Assembly: GCA_002319075.1 (NCBI GenBank)
Contig: NVQB01000001.1
Coordinates: forward strand, 744,001 to 808,000
Length of the DNA stretch: 64,000 nucleotides
Direction: 5' to 3'
Source of the DNA: Sphingobacteriaceae bacterium
GTDB taxonomy: Bacteria; Bacteroidota; Bacteroidia; B-17B0; Aurantibacillaceae
In this document: in pieces, positions 8,401 through 15,429 of the stretch
How positions within the stretch are numbered: the first letter of the stretch is position 1
Layout: every line of letters begins with the position of its first letter
Made by a program: the position numbers and the translations under genes
Notes under the pieces: generated by a model
Databases searched by the model: none
The model's input: only the letters and a program-made list of their open reading frames with translations
Told to the model about the DNA's origin: nothing

Positions 8401-9970
8401 AACGTCCTAATTTTGGATTATTTTTTAAATTTTTCAGGGCCGCATCATCTTCAAAATTTAAGCCTTCTTTTACACCAATTAAAATATCGCGTGAAAAGGC
8501 ACCTTTTTTATCCAGGTAATAATTACTGTTAGCTGCAAAATAATTTACCTCGTGTTTTTTAGCGAATTTTAATAAAATTTCATTGGCATATTCTTCATCA
8601 CGCGTTTGGTACTGACGATTGATCTCCACATAAAAATCTTCCCCAAACTGCTCCTTGTACCATAAAAACACTTCTTCCCCCTGCTGTTCCCCCTGATTGA
8701 TAATGGTGGAAGGCACTTCCGAATTTAAAGATCCTGTCGTCGCGATCAATCCTTCCTTATATTTCACAAGAAGATTTTTGTCGATGCGAGGCACGTAATA
8801 AGCGCCATCAATTAATCCCATAGAACTGATACGGCATAAGTTTTCATAGCCCTTCCTATTCTTTGCTATTAAAACCTGGGTGCAACCGTTATCTTTTTTT
8901 GTTTTGTCTTTGTGATCAGCGCAAACATTTACTTCGCAACCAATAATACATTTTAATTCTGTTTTTTTCTCGCCAACTGCCTCTCCCTTTTCGATGGCAG
9001 CATTGTGCTCCTTTATTTTTTTATTTTGGGCATCGATTTCCTTCCAGAACAAAAACGCGCCATACATATTACCGTGATCGGTAAGGGCAACACCCGGACT
9101 GCCAAACTCAAGAGCTTTCGCCACAAGGCTTACCACATCGCTGGTAGATTGAAGCACAGAAAATTGCGTATGATTATGCAGGTGACTGAAACGTAGCTGT
9201 GAAACATCTACTTCCTTTATATTTGCGGCAGAAACAAGTTTTTCCGCCTCTTCTTTTTTCTTTGCTTCTTCCCTCTCCTTTTCTTCCTGAGCTTTGCGAT
9301 CTCTCCAATAATTTTCGTGCTTAATGAGTTCGGTAAAATCAGGAGCAACGTAACTAATTGCTGGGAGCAGATCGGCAGTTATCTCCTTAACTTTAGTGAT
9401 ACCGCGTTTGATAATTTCAAAGAAAACCTTCGTAGTTGCTTCAACGTCAAAAGCCGCATTGTGAGCTTCATCGAAGCCTTTATTAAATAATTTCTGGTAG
9501 AGTTCGGTTAAAGTGGGCCATTTAAATTTCCCCCCTCTTCCACCCGGAATGGCGCAATAGTCTGTTGTTTGATCATTCTTGGTATCAATAAAAGGTTTGT
9601 TTTCAAGAACATTCGGAAAGCCTACTCTATATAGCTCTGCTCCAATTATATTAATATCAAATTCAATATTATGTCCACACAGGTAGCTGGTTTGACCTAC
9701 CGCTTCTATAAACTTTTGAAGCGTCTGCTTTAATTCATGTCCCTCTTCGTTGGCGCGTTCGTTCGTAATGCCATGAATCTGGATAGTAGCAAAAGGGATG
9801 GTATAGCCTTCGGGCCTGACAATAATAGAATCGTGCTGTAACAAATTTCCCTGTGCATCGTGCAATTGCCAGGCAATTTGTACCATTCGCGGCCAGTTAT
9901 CGGAATCAGATACCGGGGCATTATAATTTTTTGGTAAACCTGTTGTTTCGGTATCAAAAATTAAGAACAT
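5453..9970 (-). CDS. dnaE: DNA polymerase III alpha subunit with N-terminal DnaQ-like exonuclease
   Basis: Replicative family-C polymerase, 1505 residues. Residues 1-190 are a DEDDh 3'-5' exonuclease: ExoI FDTETTGLP, ExoII GHNIEFDINI near 99-108, ExoIII HNAAFDVEAT near 170-179. A charged linker (about 225-245, EKEREEAKKKEEAEK) leads to the PHP domain starting FSHLHNHTQFS at 261. The polymerase core follows, with GPGRGSAAGSA near 687 and the catalytic MPDIDIDFDD near 728. A helix-hairpin-helix region and an OB-fold (GGIVTGFENRTSKTGNAFG, after about 1335) complete the DnaE1 order. The fused exonuclease presumably supplies in-cis proofreading; this arrangement is, as far as I know, shared by other Bacteroidota. 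No clear promoter is seen before the ATG at 9970. Confidence 0.96.
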   Translation of the reverse strand: MFLIFDTETTGLPKNYNAPVSDSDNWPRMVQIAWQLHDAQGNLLQHDSIIVRPEGYTIPFATIQIHGITNERANEEGHELKQTLQKFIEAVGQTSYLCGHNIEFDINIIGAELYRVGFPNVLENKPFIDTKNDQTTDYCAIPGGRGGKFKWPTLTELYQKLFNKGFDEAHNAAFDVEATTKVFFEIIKRGITKVKEITADLLPAISYVAPDFTELIKHENYWRDRKAQEEKEREEAKKKEEAEKLVSAANIKEVDVSQLRFSHLHNHTQFSVLQSTSDVVSLVAKALEFGSPGVALTDHGNMYGAFLFWKEIDAQNKKIKEHNAAIEKGEAVGEKKTELKCIIGCEVNVCADHKDKTKKDNGCTQVLIAKNRKGYENLCRISSMGLIDGAYYVPRIDKNLLVKYKEGLIATTGSLNSEVPSTIINQGEQQGEEVFLWYKEQFGEDFYVEINRQYQTRDEEYANEILLKFAKKHEVNYFAANSNYYLDKKGAFSRDILIGVKEGLNFEDDAALKNLKNNPKLGRLFFPTDEFYFKSTAEMAALFRDLPEALNNTNLIVDKIEQFKLGREVLLPKFEIAQDFIDSKAQEITDSFHRIVALKEKDWTAKNLNEEAVAELKAEMRVIAEQFVYMTELTYIGAAKRYPDLTPKIKERIDFELATIERMGYPGYFLIVADFITEARRLGVSVGPGRGSAAGSAIAYCLGITNVDPIKFDLLFERFLNPDRISMPDIDIDFDDEGRGLVIDYVINKYGSSQVAQIITYGTMGGKSAIKDTARVLNLPLDDANSLTKMFPDSLDAKLRALLKPGGIDAKYLGKIEGKREVIEQSNAFRKLMDEPGDKAKVLKQAYELEGCLRNTGIHACGVIITPGEMMKYVPVTKGKDSDMLVTQFDNSVAESAGLLKMDFLGLRTLTIIKDAISFIKQTQGIEIDIDAISLEDEKTYELFQRGETNGIFQYESAGMQKSLKDLKPDSFTDLIAMNALYRPGPIAYIPSYINRKHGREPVAYDLEGMDEYLQETYGITVYQEQVMRLSQKLANFTKGDADVLRKAMGKKDKKTLDKLKPLFIENATKNGHDAKVLEKVWKDWEAFASYAFNKSHSTCYAYVAFQTAYLKAHYPAEYMASTLNHSGSIEAIAFFMEECKRMGIRVLGPDINEGFSKFMVTANGDIRFGMASIKGVGENTVKNIIDQRNAEGKFVSVFDLAKRLDSKSINKKSLEGLALAGGFDSFEGLHRAMFFVPDIADGLTLTDKMIKYSNQMSLGNDTSQASLFGGEDEVEISEPQLPSKVEPWSALEQLSREKEVVGFFISGHPLDPYKAIIEHRCNANCAQLKAGLEPFKNREVIFGGIVTGFENRTSKTGNAFGKLIIEDYNGSVELMLFGKDFVEYNKYMVKGLFIFVKARVQERYNQPGSLEIKLSKIELLDEVKKNAFSLIKLKIKLTSLDEPMVLKLEALMNRFEGKSSVEFYVEDEEQHQNIRLFSKKNKIAIDTEFLMELEKMTEIQYDLN

Positions 9971-10195
9971 ATCATTTTATAATTTGTGGATTACAATTTA
10001 TAAGTAGCAAAACGCTGATAAAGGCGCTACCAGATCTTATAAACTGGAAACTTTAAAGTTAGTGAATATAATTTGCCTGCTTTTTAAGTGTTGAAAAATT
10101 TGAAAAGTTTAAGAGCGTTCTGAAATAAAAAAAACCGGAATTATCCACCGTAGTGCATTCTGTTAATTTTCAGCCAAATACATTTCAATAATAGG

Positions 10196-10226
10196 TTTTG
10201 TCATTTCCCGTAAACTATTATCTTTG
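10196..10226 (+). promoter_or_regulatory. Promoter of the PpiD/SurA-type foldase gene
   Basis: TTTTG at 10196-10200 and TATCTTTG at 10219-10226 are separated by 18 bases, a good -33/-7 pair for the Bacteroidota sigma-A. The ATG follows 29 bases after the -7 box. The preceding 200 bases hold nothing else I can identify. Confidence 0.7.
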
Positions 10227-10255
10227 CAAGTCTTAAAAAAATTGTAAAGTAAATA

Positions 10256-12466
10256 ATGGATAAGCAAAACAATGTTCAACAACAAGTTGATGCAGAAAGA
10301 AAAAAAGAACACGTTAGTGTTTTAGAAAGAATCAGGAGAAGAACCGGATTATTAGTAGGTATAGTTGGACTCGCCCTCGTGATCTTTATCTTAGAAAGCC
10401 TTTTAGGTTCAGGTGCGTCCATCTTTGGTGGCAACGACCTGGCTTATGCAGGATCTATTAACGGAAAAAAAATTGATAGACAGGAGTTTGCAAGTCGCTA
10501 CGAAATGCAAATGAATAACTACCGTCAAAGAAACCAGGGTAAAGAACCAGATGCAGGAACAAGAAATCAGGCTATCGAGGCTATCTGGCAAAATTACATC
10601 GGTGAGTTGGTTCTGAAGCCACAGTTCCGGAAAATGGGTCTTGACGTTGGCGAAGACGAACTTTATGAAAATGTAGTAGTAAATCCTGCTCAATCGATCA
10701 TTCAAAACTTATCCGACCAAAATGGTCGCGTAAACGAACAATTCGCCCGTCCCGATGGAAGTCTTGATCTTGTTAAGTGGAGACAAGCCGTTCAAAGTGT
10801 TACTGGCGATAATGAGATGGCTGTTCGTAATATGGAATTACAGGTAAGAGATACCCGTTTTTTTGAAAAATTCAGAACCCTTGTTACTAAAGGCTTGTAC
10901 GTAACCAAAGCTGAAGCGAAACAAAATTTTCACGATATGAGCGATAGATACTCAGTAAGTTACGTGGTGAAAAAATTTACTTCAGTAAGCGACAGTACAA
11001 TCAAGGTTTCAGATTCAGACATTCAGAAATATTACAACGATCATTCATACCTTTATTCAAATTTAGAAACTACCCGCTCGGTTGAATACGTAACATTTAA
11101 CGTTTTACCTAGTCCGGCAGATCTTGCAGCTGTTGAAGCAGACGCTAAGCGTGCCGCTTCTGCTTTTAAAGGAAAAACTATTGCAGAAGACAGCTTATTT
11201 CTTGCACAGGAAAGTGAAAACGGGTCTATCATTATTCAGGATTTTAACAAAAAGTCAATGATTATCCGTGATTCCAGTGTATTTACAGCTGCTCCCGGAA
11301 CTGTGTTTGGTCCTTATAACGAAGGTGCTTATTTCAAAATTTATAAACTTGAAGCTATCAACCAGGTAGCCGATAGCGCCAGAATTCGCCATATCCTCGT
11401 AGGTCTTAACGATCCTCAAACTGGTCAACAAAAACGTTCTTTACAAATGGCTAAAAGAGAAGCTGATAGTGTATTGGTTCTTTTAAAAGAGAAAAAAGTT
11501 TCTTTCGACAGTCTTGTAATGAGTTATAGTGATGACGGAGGAAGTAAAACAAATGGTGGTGACTACGGCTGGTTTGACGAGAACGCAAGGTACGTTCAAC
11601 CTTTTAAAGATGCCGGTTTAATGGGTACTAAAGGAAACATCTCGGTTGTTGCAACAGAGTTTGGCTACCACATTATAGAAGTTTTAGATGTAAGTAAAAC
11701 ACGTCACAACAGTTATAAAGTTGCTCAGATTTTTAAACTTATTGCTCCAAGCGACGAAACCAATCAGGCGATTTTTGCAACTGCCAGTCAGTTTGCTGGA
11801 GAAAATAGTACTGCTGAAGCTTTTGATAAAGCAGTAGTGGCACAAAAATTAGTACCACGCGTAGCTGACAATATTAAAGACGGTGAATATACCCTTTCTG
11901 GGTTAGATGGCGCTAAAGACATGGTAAAATGGGCTTATACTGCTAATAAAGGAGACGTAAGTCTTTTTTCCCTGGCTGATAAACACATTGTTGTGAAACT
12001 GAAAGGTATAAGAAACAAGGGTATTTTACCACTGGATGAAGTAAAACAAGACGTTACTAACAGAGCTATTCAAAAGAAAAAAGAAGAGCGTTTTACTGAA
12101 GAATTCAATACTAAAGCAGCAAATGAAAAGAGTATTGAAAGTATTGCAGCAAAAATGGGGCTTGAACTTCTGAAATCTGAGAACGTAACTTTTCACAGTA
12201 ACAATGTTGATGGTTTAGGCGCTGATGCTGCAATAGTTGGAACAGCAGCCGGAACAAAAGTTAACACGATCAGCAAAGTTAATACAGGTTACAATGGCGT
12301 TTACATGTTATGTGTAACTGCTGTGAATACAAATCCTGAACCCGTTGATTACAGTATGGATAGAAGACAAATGGAACAAATGATGATGGGAAGATCAGAT
12401 TTTGATTCTTTCAACGCATTAAAAGAATTGTCGGACATTCAGTTTCATAAATCAAGAATTGAATAA
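10256..12466 (+). CDS. PpiD/SurA-type periplasmic peptidyl-prolyl isomerase
   Basis: Membrane-anchored periplasmic foldase of 736 residues. A short basic cytoplasmic tail is followed by one membrane helix at about 31-51 (LLVGIVGLALVIFILESLLG), a SurA_N-like helical domain (about 70-230), and a parvulin-type rotamase domain at about 377-475 (RIRHILVGL...SDDGGSKTNGGDYGWF...FGYHIIEV). A second, more divergent rotamase-like or chaperone segment follows to the C-terminus. This is the PpiD architecture: an inner-membrane chaperone for proteins emerging from Sec, relevant here given the number of secreted proteins. It has its own promoter and a strong terminator immediately downstream, so it is monocistronic. 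SurA-like is the alternative name, but the N-terminal anchor favours PpiD. Confidence 0.9.
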   Translation: MDKQNNVQQQVDAERKKEHVSVLERIRRRTGLLVGIVGLALVIFILESLLGSGASIFGGNDLAYAGSINGKKIDRQEFASRYEMQMNNYRQRNQGKEPDAGTRNQAIEAIWQNYIGELVLKPQFRKMGLDVGEDELYENVVVNPAQSIIQNLSDQNGRVNEQFARPDGSLDLVKWRQAVQSVTGDNEMAVRNMELQVRDTRFFEKFRTLVTKGLYVTKAEAKQNFHDMSDRYSVSYVVKKFTSVSDSTIKVSDSDIQKYYNDHSYLYSNLETTRSVEYVTFNVLPSPADLAAVEADAKRAASAFKGKTIAEDSLFLAQESENGSIIIQDFNKKSMIIRDSSVFTAAPGTVFGPYNEGAYFKIYKLEAINQVADSARIRHILVGLNDPQTGQQKRSLQMAKREADSVLVLLKEKKVSFDSLVMSYSDDGGSKTNGGDYGWFDENARYVQPFKDAGLMGTKGNISVVATEFGYHIIEVLDVSKTRHNSYKVAQIFKLIAPSDETNQAIFATASQFAGENSTAEAFDKAVVAQKLVPRVADNIKDGEYTLSGLDGAKDMVKWAYTANKGDVSLFSLADKHIVVKLKGIRNKGILPLDEVKQDVTNRAIQKKKEERFTEEFNTKAANEKSIESIAAKMGLELLKSENVTFHSNNVDGLGADAAIVGTAAGTKVNTISKVNTGYNGVYMLCVTAVNTNPEPVDYSMDRRQMEQMMMGRSDFDSFNALKELSDIQFHKSRIE

Positions 12467-12480
12467 ACAAATTTTAAAAG

Positions 12481-12509
12481 TCCCCTCCGCAAGAAGGGGA
12501 TTTTTTTTT
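12481..12509 (+). terminator. Intrinsic terminator after the foldase gene
   Basis: TCCCCT (12481-12486) pairs with AGGGGA (12495-12500), followed by nine T. An in-frame TTG at 12508 in the T-run could extend the next gene but is rejected because it lies in this terminator. Confidence 0.85.
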
Positions 12510-12528
12510 GACCCCTTATAAATCTCCT

Positions 12529-13623
12529 ATGATCATCGAAGAATTATTAAATGTGCTTGAAGAGTTTGCTCCGCTTGCATTTCAGGAAGAATATGACAAT
12601 TGCGGGCTCCTAACCGGCAATAAAAAAGATCTTGCAACAGGAGCCTTGTTAACGCTTGATTGCACAGAAGAAATCGTAGACGAGGCCATACAAAAAAAGT
12701 GCAACCTCATCATTGCTCATCATCCTATTATTTTTTCAGGATTAAAAAAGCTGACAGGTGCTACCTATATAGAACGCACTATCATTAAAGCCATTCGTAA
12801 CAATATTGCTATTTACGCTTGTCATACCAACCTGGATAACGTTAAACAAGGGGTGAATAAAAAAATTGCCGATAAGTTAGGTCTTGAAAATATAAACATC
12901 CTCGCTCCAAAAAATGCGCTTTTAAAAAAGATCGTCACTTTTGTACCCGCTTCTCACCACGAGCCGGTAAGCCAGGCTTTGTTTAACAATGGTGCCGGAA
13001 CTATTGGTAATTATGATAGTTGTAGTTTTATGCTCGAAGGCACTGGCACATTCAGAGGAAATGCGACAAGTAAGCCTTTTATTGGCAAAGCAAACGCGTT
13101 AAGTAAAGAAAAGGAAATTCGACTGGAAACCATTTTTGAGTTCCACAACCAAGCCCGGATCATCTCTGCTCTTAAGGCTGCACACCCTTACGAAGAAGTG
13201 GCTTATGATATTTATAATTTGAATAACGAACACCCAATTGTGGGCAGTGGAATGATTGGCGACTTAAAAGACGCGCTTGATGAAGAAGTTTTTTTAAATC
13301 ATGTTAAAACCACTTTTAAAGTTCCAACGGTAAAACACACCAAAAAGTCAGGAAAAAAGATAAAAAAGGTAGCCATTTGTGGCGGAAGTGGCCGGTTTTT
13401 ATTAAAAAACGCCATAAATGCCGGGGCTGAGGCCTACATTACTTCAGATTTTAAATACCATGAGTTTTTTGATGCCGATAATAAATTGCTTTTGGTTGAT
13501 ACCGGACACTACGAATCGGAGCAATTTACCCCTGAAATCTTTTATGAGATAATTCAGAAAAAATTTAGTACATTTGCAATCCATTTATCGAAAATCAATA
13601 CCAATCCGATAAATTATTTTTAA
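12529..13623 (+). CDS. Nif3-like (YbgI/DUF34) dinuclear metal centre protein
   Basis: Member of the Nif3/DUF34 family, hexameric proteins with a two-metal site; the physiological reaction is not settled, with GTP cyclohydrolase-like and metal-insertase roles proposed. The 364 residues have both Nif3 halves: an N-terminal half with EEYDNCGLLTG, IIAHHPIIFSGL and YACHTNLDN (metal ligands HH and H), and a C-terminal half with KVAICGGSGRFLL, AYITSDFKYHEF and DTGHYESE. Between them is an insert with the PII/CutA-like pattern VPASHHEPVSQALFNNGAG...HPYEEVAYDIY, as in the long bacterial forms. The ATG at 12529 was chosen over an upstream TTG inside the terminator. It is 4 bp from the zinc-ribbon gene, a pairing often seen in Bacteroidota. 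Confidence 0.93.
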   Translation: MIIEELLNVLEEFAPLAFQEEYDNCGLLTGNKKDLATGALLTLDCTEEIVDEAIQKKCNLIIAHHPIIFSGLKKLTGATYIERTIIKAIRNNIAIYACHTNLDNVKQGVNKKIADKLGLENINILAPKNALLKKIVTFVPASHHEPVSQALFNNGAGTIGNYDSCSFMLEGTGTFRGNATSKPFIGKANALSKEKEIRLETIFEFHNQARIISALKAAHPYEEVAYDIYNLNNEHPIVGSGMIGDLKDALDEEVFLNHVKTTFKVPTVKHTKKSGKKIKKVAICGGSGRFLLKNAINAGAEAYITSDFKYHEFFDADNKLLLVDTGHYESEQFTPEIFYEIIQKKFSTFAIHLSKINTNPINYF

Positions 13624-13627
13624 TACT

Positions 13628-14455
13628 ATGAGCGCAAAAATTAAAGAAAAAATAGATGCTTCGATCGAAGGAAAATTAAAAAACCTTTATCAATTACAAT
13701 TAATCGACAGCAAGATCGATAAATTACGCACTATTCGTGGAGAATTACCTTTAGAGGTGAGTGATCTGGAAGATACAGTAGCTGGTCTTGAAACAAGACT
13801 TACTAATGTAACGGAAGAAGTTGCAGAGTTAGAAAATCAATTGAACGAGAAAAAACAAAACATCAAGGATTTTCAGGCTAATATTAAAAAATACGAAGCG
13901 CAACAAAACAAAGTGCGTAATAACCGTGAATACGATGCTATTACTAAAGAAATTGAATTTCAAAATTTAGAAATTCAATTGGCTGAAAAACGTACTAAAG
14001 AAGCAAAAGCGAGCGTTATCATTAAAAGCGAATTACTTGAGAAAAGTAAAATCGAATTTGAAGAACGCAGCAAAGATTTGAAAGCTAAAAAAAGTGAGCT
14101 TGAAGAAATTATTGCTGAAACTGAAAAAGACGAAAAAGAATTAATTGTAGAAAGCGAAAAAGCGGCGTCAACCATTGAAGACCGTTTATTGAATGCTTAC
14201 AAACGTATTCGTGCTAATTCTCGTAACGGCCTTGCGGTTGTTGCTGTAGAACGTGATGCTTGTGGCGGTTGTTACAATAAAATTCCACCACAACGTCAAT
14301 TAGACATCCGTTTAAATAAAAAAATTATTGTTTGCGAACATTGCGGGCGTGTATTGGTTGATGGTATGTTGATACCGGATTCTGGTTTAGAAGACGTTCA
14401 AAAAGAAGCGCAAAAAGCTGCTGACAAAGCTGCTGCAGATAAAGCAGAAAAATAA
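13628..14455 (+). CDS. Coiled-coil C4-type zinc-ribbon protein
   Basis: 275 residues. About residues 10-180 are a long Lys/Glu-rich helical coiled coil (heptad-like, few prolines). Then comes a C4 zinc ribbon with CGGC near 211 and CEHCGR near 236, and a short charged tail (KAADKAAADKAEK). This matches the DUF164/zf-RING_7 family, which has a conserved association with nif3 genes; a role in RNA or DNA transactions is suspected, but no biochemical function is assigned with certainty. It starts 4 bp after the Nif3-like gene, so the two form an operon. The tRNA-Val promoter begins just past the stop. Confidence 0.88.
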   Translation: MSAKIKEKIDASIEGKLKNLYQLQLIDSKIDKLRTIRGELPLEVSDLEDTVAGLETRLTNVTEEVAELENQLNEKKQNIKDFQANIKKYEAQQNKVRNNREYDAITKEIEFQNLEIQLAEKRTKEAKASVIIKSELLEKSKIEFEERSKDLKAKKSELEEIIAETEKDEKELIVESEKAASTIEDRLLNAYKRIRANSRNGLAVVAVERDACGGCYNKIPPQRQLDIRLNKKIIVCEHCGRVLVDGMLIPDSGLEDVQKEAQKAADKAAADKAEK

Positions 14456-14466
14456 TTTAATTTTTT

Positions 14467-14498
14467 TTTGAATAATTAAAATTAATCTATTACATTTG
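14467..14498 (+). promoter_or_regulatory. Promoter of tRNA-Val
   Basis: TTTG at 14467-14470 and TACATTTG at 14491-14498, 20 bases apart, fit the Bacteroidota -33/-7 pair. A leader of about 65 bases would precede the tRNA. Confidence 0.65.
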
Positions 14499-14570
14499 CA
14501 CACCAAAAAATACAAAGCAAAATGAAAAATTAGCTTTGTCTTTTTTAAGGAGTCCAATCTCTGAAAAATT

Positions 14571-14645
14571 GGGAGCTTAGCTCAGCTGGTTCAGAGCACC
14601 TGCCTTACAAGCAGGGGGTCACTGGTTCGAACCCAGTAGTTCCCA
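14571..14645 (+). tRNA. tRNA-Val (anticodon UAC)
   Basis: 75 nt without encoded CCA. The acceptor stem GGGAGCT pairs with AGTTCCC (one G-T), followed by discriminator A. The D-arm is AGCTCAGCTGGTTCAGAGC. The anticodon stem CCTGC/GCAGG encloses the loop CTTACAA with anticodon TAC (reads GTA/GTN). The T-arm CTGG-TTCGAAC-CCAG is intact. It has its own promoter and terminator. Decayed copies of its 3' half follow it downstream. Confidence 0.96.
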
Positions 14646-14647
14646 CG

Positions 14648-14682
14648 AAAAAAGCCTTACAGAAATGTAAGGCTTTTTTTTT
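14648..14682 (+). terminator. Terminator of tRNA-Val
   Basis: GCCTTACA (14654-14661), loop GAAA, TGTAAGGC (14666-14673), flanked by an A-run and a run of nine T, so it would work in both directions. The same hairpin recurs twice downstream as part of the tRNA-like repeat. Confidence 0.9.
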
Positions 14683-14742
14683 GTAAACTTTTTGCCTTCA
14701 TCAGATCATTACTAAAATTAAATGGATCAGGCGCAAAAGTTG

Positions 14743-14994
14743 GGATCAGGCGCAAAAGTTGTGGGGAAGAAAAAATAATCTGAATTTTACGGGGACTAAA
14801 ACTAACTATGGACCCATCCTACAATGACTTTTTAAAAATAGTATTACCTAAGGGGATTCGGAAAGCTTGGATCAGGCGCAAAAGTTGTGGGGTAGAAAAA
14901 ATAATCTGAATTTTACGGGGACTAAAACTAACTATGGACCCATCCTACAATGACTTTTTAAAAATAGTATTACCTAAGGGGATTCGGAAAGCTT
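14743..14994. repeat. Two direct 126-bp repeats, possible IS-end relic
   Basis: Copy 1 is 14743-14868 and copy 2 is 14869-14994; by eye they differ at one base (GGGGAAGA versus GGGGTAGA). The first 19 bases of the unit also occur once more at 14724-14742, directly before copy 1. Each unit contains an ATG (14808 and 14934) opening a short frame MDPSYNDFLKIVLPKGIRKA that soon stops (33 and 30 residues). That looks like the first codons of a transposase with the rest missing. The unit's end (GGAAAGCT-TGGAG) resembles a motif in the flanking tRNA-associated repeat. The IS origin is inference only; no transposase body or matching right end is seen. Confidence 0.7.
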
Positions 14995-15036
14995 TGGAGA
15001 GGCTGTTTTATTTTACAAAGGTCTAACCTTTATTAT

Positions 15037-15379
15037 ATCAATCCGGAAAGCTGTGGAGAAACTCTTTACTAAAATTAAGTTCAGCTGCTTTAGAGCACCT
15101 GCCATAAACACAGGGGGCATTGGTTCGTCCCGATAGCTATCGGGACAGTAGTTCCCACGAAAAAAGCCTTACAGAAATGTAAGGCTTTTTTTTTGTAAAC
15201 TTTTTGCCTTCATCAGATCACCAGATCAATCCGGAAAGCTGTGGAGAGACTCACTACTAAAATTAAATTTAGCTGCTTTAGAGCAGCTGCCATAAACACA
15301 GGGGGCATTGGTTCGTCCCGATAGCTATCGGGACAGTAGTTCCCACGAAAAAAGCCTTACAGAAATGTAAGGCTTTTTT
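15037..15379 (+). repeat. Two tandem decayed copies of tRNA-Val 3' part plus terminator (period 188 bp)
   Basis: Units begin ATCAATCCGGAAAGCT at 15037 and 15225. Each contains a degraded tRNA-Val (about 15081-15157 and 15271-15345). It keeps GCTTTAGAGCA, CAGGGGGCATTGGTTCG and AGTAGTTCCCACG, but the anticodon arm is broken (CCATAAACA in place of a seven-base loop). In the T-arm the base pairs are replaced by the palindrome GTCCCGATAGCTATCGGGAC (15127-15146 and 15315-15334). Each then repeats the GCCTTACA-GAAA-TGTAAGGC terminator (15160-15194 and 15348-15377). The tRNA copies cannot be functional. The second terminator also faces the end of the large minus-strand gene starting at 20454. Confidence 0.85.
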
Positions 15380-15429
15380 ATTTTGTTTAGTGCATGATGT
15401 TTTGTCTTATCGATGTATGCGTTCAAAAT

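Noticed and set aside
12508-12528. Start of the Nif3-like gene at a TTG
   Set aside because: The codon is in the T-run of the preceding terminator; the ATG at 12529 fits the family.
15081-15345. Two further tRNA genes
   Set aside because: The anticodon loop is nine bases with no valid anticodon arm and the T-arm is replaced by a palindrome, so these are decayed copies.
14600-15400. CRISPR array
   Set aside because: Repeats are 126 and 188 bp long without regular short repeats and unique spacers, and no cas genes are nearby.
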